Below are positions 44,786-55,190 of a stretch of 64,000 nucleotides of DNA, in pieces (the first letter of the stretch is position 1; each line of letters opens with the position of its first letter). A program made the position numbers and the translations under genes. The DNA comes from Hericium rajendrae. Taxonomy: Eukaryota; Basidiomycota; Agaricomycetes; Russulales; Hericiaceae. The stretch is taken from positions 1,488,001-1,552,000 of the forward strand of contig CM065883.1 of assembly GCA_033439255.1 (NCBI GenBank), read 5' to 3'. Below the pieces are notes generated by a model that made no database searches, was not told the origin of the DNA, and saw nothing but the letters and a program-made list of their open reading frames with translations.

Positions 44786-45630
44786 ATGAAGACTTTAGCT
44801 GTTGCTCGTCTGCTTTCGCTAGGTACGCGTCTTTCCGAGTCAGCGTACTGTACCTCAGCTTGTTTAGTCTCAGCATGCGCTGCTTCATGTATTGTCTTGA
44901 AGCTTTCTGCGCAATTGATCAGAGTTTGGCCGACAACTGCGTTTCCACTGGCCACATATGCGAAACTGGCGCTTGCGACGTCGACGTTGTCTACGGTTTC
45001 TTTGCTTGCTATGTCAGTGTTTTCCGGTCGATACAGCGCGCCATGGCTACATGACTGATATAGTCACTTCTTTGTATTCTAGGCTTGCGATTGATATCTT
45101 CCGGAAGGGTTGCGCCTTCACCTCGTGGATTGTTGTTGAGGTCGTCTGGCTCAGTGCGTACTTTGATTGCGACGTCGGTATACAGTCTCATCTTAACTGG
45201 CATTAGATATGTTATGGTTGCTCTGGCTGGCAAGCGCAAGGTCAAATGTGACGTTTGATCCGTTTACCCGTGGCTTGTATGACTGTGAGTGGCAGGACAC
45301 TTGGTCTTCTTCGCCTAGGCGCCATTTTGATCATTCGCAGGGAGTTTCTATCACATTGGCGAGTCGTGGCCTGACAGGAAGACCGTGGAGATCCTCTCGT
45401 TCCTAGCCGGTGGGATTTGTATGTAATTTCTATCGTGCTTCCTATTTTTCGCCGTCCTGACAACTGTGTCAGTGATGGCATATGCATTGACGCTGTCGGG
45501 GCTCACCTTGATTGGACGGTCACGCGGAAATTGTGGGCGGACGTCGACCGTTCGGGATGCCACTTTTCTCTCGCAATCCCCCGTTGACCACGTCGGACTC
45601 GTATCACGAAGCCGGCCACAGGAGTTGTAG
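44786..45630 (+). CDS. MARVEL-like four-TM membrane protein, array copy 3
   Basis: Exon 1 is MKTLAVARLLSL, near-identical in plan to copies 1 and 2. Exon 2 reads ACLVSACAASCIVLKLSAQL and KLALATSTLSTVSLLAM (helices 1 and 2). Exon 3 has DIFRKGCAFTSWIVVEVVWL. Exon 4 gives MLWLLWLASARSNV. Exon 5 has FYHIGESWPDRKTVEILSFL, and the last exon MAYALTLSGLTLIGRSRGN then RTSTVRDATFLSQ, ending RPQEL-stop. Splice phases are the same as in copy 1 and all frames are open, so it looks functional. The tail is the shortest of the intact copies. Confidence 0.76.
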
Positions 45631-46045
45631 AAAGCAAGGATGTTAAGCGCTTGTAACTTTTCTATTTTCGAAGTTGCTTTGACCCAAGACTGGACATCGT
45701 GTATGTATCGTACCGCAGTTGAATGTCTTGCTGATATTCATTTCGCGTCTCCGTAGTCCCTCCTGCTCTGAGCTCTCAAATATATGTTTGCTCCGGCCCA
45801 CAACAGGCTCCCCCTTGTATAGCTTGACAACACTTTTGTATTCGAAATCGTAGCAACTGTCATGGGTCAGTTCCAGATCACACGGCAATAAAGTCCGAAT
45901 CGGCCTTGACAGCAATTGATATGAAGTGCAAGATATGTGCTTGCTTCCCACTCATGTTGCCTGTTAGCTAGCGCTCGAATAGTTGATGATCAACACATGT
46001 ACATGCTCGAAGTGCGTCGTCGCCAACAACAAAAGGAGCGCAAGC
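45631..46045. other. Spacer between array copies 3 and 4
   Basis: No gene seen. Confidence 0.5.
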
Positions 46046-47320
46046 ATGGCAACTGTACGTTCTTCCCTTTCCCTTCGACCACTCTCCTTTAGTGCACCTT
46101 CATGCCCAGGTCTGGCTGATGGCCATTCTTCGTATTCCTCGTATGCTGGCATTGAGTGGGTTTTCATCGAATCCCTGAAGTGTCTATCTTGACTCAATTC
46201 CCCTTGTAACCAGTGGTGGCTTTGGTGGCCTCGGTCATAGTATTGGGTCTTTCTGCAGATCTTATGGTGAGGGACTCGCAGTCTGAAGGACTGTCAGTCG
46301 GAATTGCTGCAGTATCTCTCGTGACTCTGGTTGCTATGTTGGTCTTTCACGTTTTCACTCAGATACACCGGCAGTGCTAACGTATGAGCTCCCGGACAGG
46401 ACTGTCATTGATGCTCTCAGGCAGGGCGCGTGGTCTTCGCGAATCATAGTTGAAGTCTGCTGGCTTGAGTGCGTAACTCCCACTCTCGATGACGACCTTC
46501 ATATTTGACTGGGCAGCTTCATGTTGGCAACAGACCCATTATGGATCCTATGGCTCTTCAATGCCGCAATTCACACTTCATCTGTCGATTGCTTCGTCCC
46601 GGAAGTTATCTCTCGAGACTATAATCCCCAAGGTTGCCAGGAATCCCGAGCCGTTGCAGCATTCTCGTACATAATTTGGCTTATCTGTATGTCGCTGAGT
46701 TATGATGTCCGTTCTTTCCTTCTGAAATGAATATTTTTTCGATCCTAGTGATGGCTTACGCGGTGACGCTTCTCATCTACGCTCTCATCGCCCATGCGCG
46801 GGGACAACGAACGTGGAAGTCTAGTGTTCGGGAAACCGATTTCTCTCCACAACCAGAAAAATTCTATCACCAGGGCAAACGCCATATTGAAGCGCAGCCC
46901 GCTGACTGCGTTGCATCGTACCCCCATGAGCCTCACATGCCACAGAAGTCGGCCCCTTTGCACGCACACTACTCTTCACCGTCTGCTTATCAGAGTCATG
47001 CACCAGAAAAGCCGGTACCTCTGCAGTATTCAATGCTGCCAGATTTGATTTCCTTCAATTGCCTGCATGCGTCGTTGTTCCTTTTATTCTGTGACCGAAT
47101 TTTCGTAGGGTGTCTGATGTGTATTTATTATTGTGATCCTTCGAGCAGAACACTTACCTTAACTTATGTATTAGAAGGCCGATTCATATACAATGGTTCA
47201 CGATGTACTTCAGGAGCCAATGGGAGTCTGAGCTTACCATATTCACTGTGGCCGGCGGAGGAAGGCGCACGAATCCAGCGGTGCTGCAATGCCCAAAGCT
47301 GTTATTTAGCCCTGCTATAG
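46046..47320 (+). CDS. MARVEL-like four-TM membrane protein, array copy 4
   Basis: Exon 1 reads MATVRSSLSLRPLSF and splices in phase 1, as in the other copies, to VALVASVIVLGLSADLMV. Helix 2 is GIAAVSLVTLVAM. Exon 3 has TVIDALRQGAWSSRIIVEVC. Exon 4 is longer than in its paralogues because it is fused with exon 5: PLWILWLFNAAIHTSSVDC through ESRAVAAFSYIIWLI. The last exon has MAYAVTLLIYALIAHARGQR and TWKSSVRETDFS, then a His/Pro/Tyr-rich tail. The open frame continues to 47320 through a stretch (from about 47040) that no longer looks like the tail. A missed intron or an indel there may put the real end nearer 47045. Confidence 0.7.
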
Positions 47321-47694
47321 CCAATTAGCTCATGCTCTAGCCACGAGCTCAAGGGCTGGGCTGTGTTGAAGTCGACGAAGAGATTTCTTGCTTATATGGG
47401 CGACGATATCCCAGGCAGCTGGTCAGATGGTTCAGACACAAGCATCCAGAAGTGATATCCGTTGTGGATCAAGGTGGAACTGTGTGAGAGTCGAAGCAAA
47501 CGGTCATGATGATGGATCGGGCCGGGGGTTGCTTGCTGGGAATGTGTACGGGTGTAGCCACGGGGGTTTCTACTCCCCGCGTAGATCTTGTGCTCGACGT
47601 CGACGCATGCGTCGGTGCGAGGATCGCCTATACTCCTAGCAGCTCTTCCGTAAGTCTGCAAGTCGCCCCGGCCCCGGGTAATCAAGCCATATTC
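47321..47694. other. Spacer between array copies 4 and 5
   Basis: No gene seen. Confidence 0.5.
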
Positions 47695-48937
47695 ATGGTC
47701 TTCCTACTCGTTGCGCGCAAGGTGGTGCTTTGTACGTCGACACCGCCTCCCACCGCTTTCCGCCTGTTTAGTTGACAAATATCTTTTGCAGCGTTCTCCG
47801 TTGCGCTTGCTTTCACCATTCTGGTCCTTAGCTCTCTCTTGATCTATGCAGACAATGTCAGCAGGATGTTGGAGTCAGCCAATGGCGACTCCACGGCGGC
47901 GCTTGCTGTAGGCGCATCGGTGATCCACATGTGTACTGTAATGCCGATGTGAGTCTCCTTGAGTCTTCCGCTATTTTACTCGCACTGTGCCCTGAACTTG
48001 ACCGCCTATAGGCTTGTATTGGATTTCATAAAGCGGAGGACTATCCTCTCGACCGTGCTCGTCGAAGCTATCTGGCTCTGTGGGTCTCATTGCTGTCGGA
48101 AATTGTCCCTGCACTCATCTATTACTTTGTAGGGATCATGTGGATTATATGGTTAGGTACAGCAGCCTTCACGACTTCAACTGATAACATGTCGAGTTGG
48201 GGTTGCTCAGCTTGGCTAAGTTAGCTTTTTCCACCCAGATGCAAGAATCCGCACCTAATCCTTTATGTGCCTTCAGGTTCTGGATGCTATAAAGTCAAGT
48301 TCCTCGAGATATTTTGCTTTATAAACTGGATCCAATGTGCGCAACGTTTGCAGATTCTATACATATCGTAGACTGACTTTTCGCAGTGATGATCTACACG
48401 AATACGCTTTTCACTCTCGCTATCATTGGTCACCTCCGCGGCCAGCCAATATGGATGAGCGCCGTCAGGGATGCTCCCATCTTATCTTCTCCTTTGGCTC
48501 TTACCATGCCCAACGAGCCCCAATTCAAGCCGGGATTCTCACATAGCACCACGTCTATGTCATACTCCCAGCACCAATACCCGCACTTCTCTGTACCGCC
48601 ATTACAATCCCAAGGATATCCAATGCCATCAACCATACCATCGGAGCAGTTTTTACCCCCCATGTCGCCTCCACTTGAACAATCATCGGGAAGCCCCATG
48701 ACGCCATACGCTCGGCTGTCTTCCATATCTGAAGCTGCATCGATACCTCCGCCTACGTCCATGTCATCACAAACGCAGCCTCCGCCCGGTCCCTACAGCA
48801 TAATACGGAACCGAATGTCTGGGGACCTCGAGATGGGTTCGCTGCAGCCTCCACCGCCAAGCTATTCCGACCAAAACTCTCGTGCAGGGACGCCGACTGC
48901 CGACTCGCGGAATTATCTGTCCGACTCTCCGGCATAA
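47695..48937 (+). CDS. MARVEL-like four-TM membrane protein, array copy 5, long tail
   Basis: Exon 1 MVFLLVARKVVL joins AFSVALAFTILVLSSLLIYA (helix 1). Helix 2 is AVGASVIHMCTVMPM. Exon 3 has LDFIKRRTILSTVLVEAIWL. Exon 4 reads IMWIIWLGTAAFTTSTD and splices with donor gttagc to SGCYKVKFLEIFCFINWI. The last exon has MIYTNTLFTLAIIGHLRGQP and the motif IWMSAVRDAPIL. Unlike its neighbours it then carries a cytosolic tail of about 145 residues rich in Pro, Ser, Gln and Tyr, with PPPPSYSDQ near the end (a PPxY-like candidate). All frames are open. Confidence 0.75.
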
Positions 48938-49802
48938 TGGAATGTTTTTCAGGTGAATCATGATTGGGAAGTGACACTTACGATGGACTGTTGCTTGTCA
49001 CATGCATTACCCCTACCTTAATGATATCCTACTGCTCCTGCTTTGTAACTTACTGTACTTTTTCGACCACAAGTTCATTCAGAATTTGCGTGACCCGTGA
49101 CCCCATAAGTTGTTCAACGAGGTCACGGTTCAGATGGCGCTGGGACATGGGACACATGTTCAACCGCGCACCATTGTTCAAACATGTTGGGACATTGCTG
49201 CGGCAGTGCTGTGGTTCAGTGCATTGTGACACGTCACAAATGGGAGCTTCGCCTTTACGTGGACTCCATCCTCCTCTTGTCGGCAATACTGACTTCCATT
49301 TGCACTCATTTTGTGTCTCTATAGGACTTTAACCACTAGAATACCGTACATACTCTGTTCTGTACGGAAATCTGTCTAGGAAATTTGTCACGTTTCTATG
49401 TTCATACTTACAGCATGACATGGGACACATCAACAGGTAAGTTAGGTTCAGAGAGCATGCGGGACGCATGACGAACTTATGGTCGAAAAAGTACAGTATT
49501 CTCGTGGAAGAGGTAGTACCATAATTCGAACTTTAGTGAACGGACTCAATTTGCGATAAATGATTCAATCAGAAGTTAGAACCTTGTCCTATGAAGCATA
49601 TTCCGGATCCCCACACCAGCCTGGGCACCTCGATGGGGATTGACGCTTTGCCCCAAAACGTGCGGGACCGATGGCATGCTACGGAGTGTGACACCAGAAA
49701 GAAAGACGCAGGAAGGCGCACGTTCTCGCAACCGACATGCATGGTCTACTCAGCCACTATTATAGGGAGTCTCTTTCATCCTGACGTTCTTCTTTTCTTG
49801 CC
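48938..49802. other. Intergenic, MBOAT promoter
   Basis: No gene supported. A TATA-like ctattatagg lies about 40 bases upstream of the MBOAT start. Confidence 0.5.
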
Positions 49803-51852
49803 ATGGACGCACTCTTTGTCCCACTCGCCTCCGCGACTGGGGCATCCATTGATCAGCTCAAAGTGAGATATCGCTCACCTCCTTTTTATGACGACTAACG
49901 CGACGCTGGCCACAGCTAATAACATGTCTACTTGTATCCTATCCCCTCGGCAGTCTCTTCATCCGCATACCCTCGTCGCATCCGCACCTAAAGCATATAT
50001 TCAATCTCTCGATTGCATTCTTCTATCTCGTCCCTGTACTTCAACTGTACTCGGCTTTCCTGCAGCTCTTGGCTGATGTGCTGGTGACGTATGTCGTGAC
50101 GGCCGTGGCGAAGGGCCCGCGCATGCCTTGGGTCGTATTTGCGTAAGTCATCGTGACATAGCTTGGAAGCATGCATAGGAGGCACGCTGACAGTCGGCTC
50201 TGATAGGATTATGATGGTGCATTTGACTGTAAAGTGCGTGAGTTTGCGAATATATCCATCCGCGCAGGTCGTTCACATCTGTCCGCAGCCATGTTATCCG
50301 GGCTGTATACGACTTGGGCTATGAGACTCTCGAAGTGACTGGACCGCAGATGGTCCTTGTTATGAAATTGACGACCTTTGCATGGAATATCTACGACGGC
50401 AAGAGGCCGGAGCAGGTACGCGTCAATCTTCCCCTACTGACACTAGCATCCTTCTCAACATCGAGAATGAACAGGACCTCGACAAATGGCAACTAGAGAA
50501 ACGCGTCGCAGAGCACCCCTCACTACTAGAATTCCTTGGATATGCGTAGGTGCACATTCATTCTTTATAGCGTTCCGGATACAGACGCGCCATTCCTTCG
50601 ACAGCTTCTATTTCCCCGGCGTCCTTGTCGGCCCCTTCCTCGAGTTCAATGCCTATACGGATATGATCAACGGGACCGTGTTCAAGTCTTCGCCGGGCTC
50701 GCCAGAAAAAGGTGCTCGGCGCAGAGCGATCCCTGCAGGGCGCAAACGCGTCGCGTATAGAAAGGGCCTGTATGGTCTTATATTTCTCGGGCTCTGGGTC
50801 GTGTTTTCGCCTTCGTTCTACTTTGGAATCGCGGTCACCGATTGGTTCGCTCAGCAGAGCATACTGTTTAGGTATATCTTCACGGCTATTCGATATTCGC
50901 GTCCTTGACAACTGGTCCTAGAATCCTATACATCCAACTCTGCGGATTCATGGAGCGCTCGAAGTATTATGGCATCTGGACGCTGACGGAGGGCGCGAGC
51001 ATCGTCACCGGGCTCGGCTTCACTGGATACGGATCGAACGGCGAATCGCGCTGGGAAGGCGCGGCGAACGTGAACGTCCGTCAAATCGAGTTCGCGCCCA
51101 ATTTCAAGGTGCTCCTCGACTCGTGGAACATGAAGACGAACGTATGGCTCCGCGAGTGCGTCTACAAACGCGTGACGCCCAAGGGCAAGAAGCCGGGTTT
51201 CAGAAGCAGCATGATCACGTTCGCAACGAGTGCTTTCTGGGTCGGTGCACCTTGTGTCTTCGATGTGCGGCGTGGCTGATGGGATTCTTCTGTACAGCAT
51301 GGCGTTGCACCCGGTTATTACTTGACCTTCATCTTCGGAGGGTTCGTGCAGACGGCAGGGCGTCTTTGCCGCGCCAATCTTCGACCTCTGGTACTCCCTG
51401 CCGCAGCGCCAGCACTCGTTTCCAAAGTGCCAAACGGTTCAAACAACACGTCTCCGCCAACTGATGTTCCGTCTAGACAACTGCCAGCGCCGCCGCCTCC
51501 ACCCGAAGCGCCGCGTACTACTTTAAAACGGGCTTACGATATTGCAGGGATAATTTGTTCCGTCATGCTGGTGAACTACACCTGCATGCCGTTCATGCTC
51601 CTGACGATCCATGCTTCGCTCGAGGCCTGGAGTCGTCTGGCATGGTACGGGCACTGGATGGTGGGCTCGTGCTTGGTGTTCTTCTATGCTGGCGGGCGCA
51701 GCGTCTTGCGTCGCATCCAGGCGCAGCGACTCAAGGAGATGGGTGCTACTAGCTCGGATAATGGGAACTTGGTGCAGGAAGACCGGTTGTTTGTACCTGT
51801 TCTTCCGGGTGTGGATAACGGCGTCGAAGAGATAGAGAAAAAGCTGGAATGA
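49803..51852 (+). CDS. ALE1: MBOAT lysophospholipid acyltransferase (Ale1/LPCAT-like)
   Basis: ER membrane enzyme that re-acylates lysophospholipids in the Lands cycle. Start MDALFVPLASATGASIDQLK, then helices LLVSYPLGSLFIRIP and IAFFYLVPVLQLYSAFLQL. Family motifs: MKLTTFAWNIYDGKRPE, FYFPGVLVGPFLEF, then NSW-type NVRQIEFAPNFKVLLDSWNM with the conserved Asn/Asp region, and TNVWLRECVYKRV. The catalytic His is rebuilt across an intron: AFW joins HGVAPGYYLTFIFGGFV, giving the WHG-PGYY motif. The last part, VMLVNYTCMPFMLLTIHAS, matches the C-terminal helices of Ale1. It ends with an acidic tail rather than a clear di-lysine signal. Around nine exons, frames consistent. Confidence 0.92.
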
Positions 51853-52172
51853 TGTAGTTGCTATCGCGTAGCTTAGAAGTGGTTCAGATCTTACCGTGCA
51901 CAAGGCTAATCTTCAATAGTCCAATTTATGATAATGAACAATATGACTATCATTCACTTGCCTACGGTGAGGGATACCTTCAGCGTGGTATGAGTGACCA
52001 AGAATTCGAACGAGGACGGCAAGGGCATGGGACAGATGTAGTAATGCATACAATTTGCTTGAGCTCATGAGGGTGAATATAGTAGAAAAAGACAGAGAGA
52101 CCCATAAAGCATATAGCAAAACCCCGCCCCGACATGCCTGTGTACCGACTGCACGTCGATTTTGAAGGTGGT
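51853..52172. other. Convergent 3' spacer
   Basis: Tail-to-tail region of the MBOAT and eL18 genes. No gene seen. Confidence 0.5.
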
Positions 52173-52959
52173 TTAGACCTTGAAACCGCGGGACTTTCGG
52201 CGACCACGGGCACGCTCGAACTAGAGACAGCATAGTTTAGCATACGCTCGTGGCTAATCACAAAGTACAAACGTACCTTCCGGCCCTTGGAGATGTGTAG
52301 GGCTTCTTGTTCTTGTGAGGACCCATGCCGAAGTGCTTGACAGCCTCACGGGTGTTCCTCTTGCCCCTGAGCAGGACAGTGTTCGAGCCAGTCGGTGCGC
52401 GCAGCGCAAGCTGGTCGAGGGTGATGGCCTCACCGCCAGCCTTCAGGATGCGCTCCTTGGCGGACCGGGTGAAGCGGAGGGCAGCGATCGAGAGCTTGGG
52501 GATCTCGAGGATGCGGACATCATCGGTAACGGTGCCAACCTGGACGATGACTTTTGATGAGCGGTCGTCGACGTTCGCGGTCTCCTTCAGGATGCGAGAG
52601 AGGGAAAGGGGAGGGCGGTTGATCTTGGAAAGGAAGAGGCGATGAAGGATGGCCTAAAGAGGCAAAGTCAATATGCATGCGAGCATAAAACGGGGCATTT
52701 CGAGCGAGACCTTGTTAAATTTCGAATCTGTGCGGCGGGCAAGGAAGCGGTACAACTGAAAACACTGTCAGATACAAAATCACAATACGGAACTTGATAG
52801 AAAGTCGCACCTTGACCAGCAGGAGGAGGTAAGGATCCTCGCTGACCGGGGCCGTCCGGTTGCCCTTCTTGACGTGATGCTTGGCGATGTCGATACCCTG
52901 CGCACGATAACATGGTCAGCCAATGCGTTTACCACCATCGGCGACGACGAGCTCACCAT
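52173..52959 (-). CDS. RPL18: 60S ribosomal protein eL18
   Basis: Structural protein of the cytosolic large ribosomal subunit. The first coding exon is the ATG alone (52957-52959), followed by an intron and [20 protein letters not shown]. Further exons: [79 protein letters not shown] and [20 protein letters not shown]. The end is RRKSRGFKV-stop. Length about 187 residues, as in other eukaryotes. No frame break. It is divergent from the Tra2-like gene, whose first coding exon is also a lone ATG. Confidence 0.97.
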
Positions 52960-53135
52960 CTTGGTCTTGCCGGGAGAGTCCTGTTTACTTGTGTTGGTAT
53001 GCCAGACTGGGGCTGAAGATACTGTGCAGCTGCTTACTTTAGAGTTTCGGGCGGAGCGTGAAAAATGTGCCGCGCTGTTTGAGTCGCCACAAACTCGAGC
53101 AAACAAGTTTGAAATCGTTACGCGTCACCACCACC
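52960..53135. promoter_or_regulatory. Shared promoter of eL18 and the SR protein
   Basis: Only 176 bases lie between the two divergent start codons, so expression of a ribosomal protein and a splicing factor is driven from one short spacer. Confidence 0.55.
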
Positions 53136-54236
53136 ATGGTCAGTTTCCCTCCTTTTTCTCGCCGTTGTCGCTGACATTCAACCCCTCTTACAGTACAGCG
53201 ACTCTGCTCCTCCTCCCGTCGACCCCTACTCCGACGCGTACAACGCTTTGCCTCCTGCGCCCGCCGCACCCATGGATTCCGCACCTAGAGAGCCTGCTCC
53301 GAGGGGCCGCTCCCGTTCCCGCAGCCCCGGTCGGAGCGCAGGCTACCGTAGCCCTCCTCCGTTCCGTGGCGCCAGGAGGCCTTCTCCTCCTCCTCGGAGG
53401 CCCCCTCATGCGCCTGTTGTGAGCTCTATTTCTTTCTAGGCGCTTAGGTCTTAGGCTGATCCACATTGGCGCCTCGTGGCAGGCTCCTAACCCTTCCAAC
53501 GTACTCGGAGTCTTCGGCTTGAGTATCCGTACCACTGAACGCGATCTGGATGACGAGTTCGGCAAGTATGGTCGTGTCGAGAAGGTCACTATTGTTTACG
53601 ATCAGAGGGTGTGTATTCCATTCTCATGTATGCTGAGCGCACTTAACACATTTGTTAGTCTGACCGCTCTCGTGGATTCGGCTTCATCAAAATGGACACT
53701 GTCGAGGCGGCCACTCGCTGCATCCAGGAACTTAACGGCATCGTGCGTCTATTTTCCACCAGTATGGACTACGTTGGCTCATATCTTTCTAGGATCTCAA
53801 TGGACGACGCATCCGTGTGGACTACTCTGTCACCGATAGGCCCCATGCCCCGACGCCGGGCGAATACATGGGTCATCGTTCGGCGGGATCGGGACGTGAT
53901 TCTTATTATGGCGGCGGCAGCAACCGTGAAGGCCCTCCTCCACCTCGTGGTGATCGCCGTGATCGCGACAGGGACTTCCGTGACCGAGACTTCCGCGAAC
54001 GTCGTGGGTATGGCGGCGGCGGTAGCTACGACCGTGACCGCGACCGCGATCCTTACGGTCGTGACAACCGCGATTGGCGCGATCGTCGCAGCCCGCCTCC
54101 TCGCTCCGGCCGCGGTTATTCCCCCGAGCATCGGAGGCGTCGCAGCTATTCAAGAAGCCCACCTCGAGGAAGCAGCCCGGGACGTGCTCGCGACTACGAG
54201 GCTCCTGCTGCGAACGGTGGAGACTCGCGCTGGTAA
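53136..54236 (+). CDS. Transformer-2-like SR splicing factor (RRM protein)
   Basis: Nuclear RNA-binding splicing regulator. The ATG is followed at once by an intron (gtcagt), so exon 1 codes only for Met. Exon 2: [17 protein letters not shown] and an RS-type stretch [20 protein letters not shown]. The RRM is [20 protein letters not shown] (RNP2 region LGVFGL) and [19 protein letters not shown] (RNP1 RGFGFI), then [20 protein letters not shown], the linker typical of Tra2. The C-terminus is a long Arg/Gly/Asp/Ser region ([20 protein letters not shown]) and ends [11 protein letters not shown]-stop. Arginine-rich regions on both sides of one RRM define the Tra2 layout. Five coding exons, no break. 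Confidence 0.9.
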
Positions 54237-55190
54237 GGGGCTCGTTGCCCATGTCTCCCATTCTTTTCCATAGTTCAGTAGAAGACGCGTCAACGTGATC
54301 GGGGCGACCAGAGGTGAAGGGCAATGTGAAGACGATGGCAATGGTCAATGTTTTCAAGAGATGAAGTTTTGTCGTGGCGGTCATCCGATCAAGCCAAATG
54401 TTGTCAAGTTTGCTTTCTTTTGTCGCCTTGCAGCCTTGGACTCTATACGATATAGCACAAAACAAAACAAGTTTTCAAGTTACCTTCGATATGCGCCTAC
54501 TTTCTTGTAATCACCCCTGCCTGGTGCTTGATATTTTTTCCAAGGACAAGATCCTGTTTCTGCTCAATCACGGCATCAATCCGTTTGCCGTTTACGTGCT
54601 GGGCAGCATGTCGGTTGTTTCAATCTGAATATGCGGAAGCGAAGATATGAAAACGGTCGCGGCCAAGTGGTTGCTTCGCACGGAGCTCTTGCCCATTTCC
54701 CATCGGTATGACTGGGCTGTAGTCCCGCGTGTGTAGGTTGGCGTCTCTGACTCGCATGTGAAATCCTCAAAGCGGCTTGACGTACTGCTCACTCTTCTTA
54801 TGGCAGCGTGGCGCGTATACATCCCACTCCATCAGGTTGGTCTTTGGCTATTCTTGTCGCTTTGATGCGCTTGATGCCGCAAGCTCGCTTGACAAGGCAG
54901 GTCTTGGCGCAATTGCGTTGGATGTCCACGCTCCATCATGTACACCCCCACATCCTGTATTCATTATGCAATAAATCTTATCTTGTATGAACGTGACGTG
55001 TTTGTGTGAGGATCGTTGAGGGCTTGTTGCTCTCGTGAGTGAGAAACGAAGTTTGCGCGTTTTGTGGCAAGCGCGCATCACAAAAAAAGGCTATCAGGTT
55101 TCTGGTCACGTGACCGAAGATTTCTCTGCATTCGCGTTCGAAGTCCCCGCTCAAAGTCGCCATCCTCGACGAAGGAACCCTACACCGACA
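54237..55190. other. Intergenic, no gene seen
   Basis: About 950 bases between the SR-protein and GTPase genes. AT-richer, with only short chance open frames. Confidence 0.5.
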
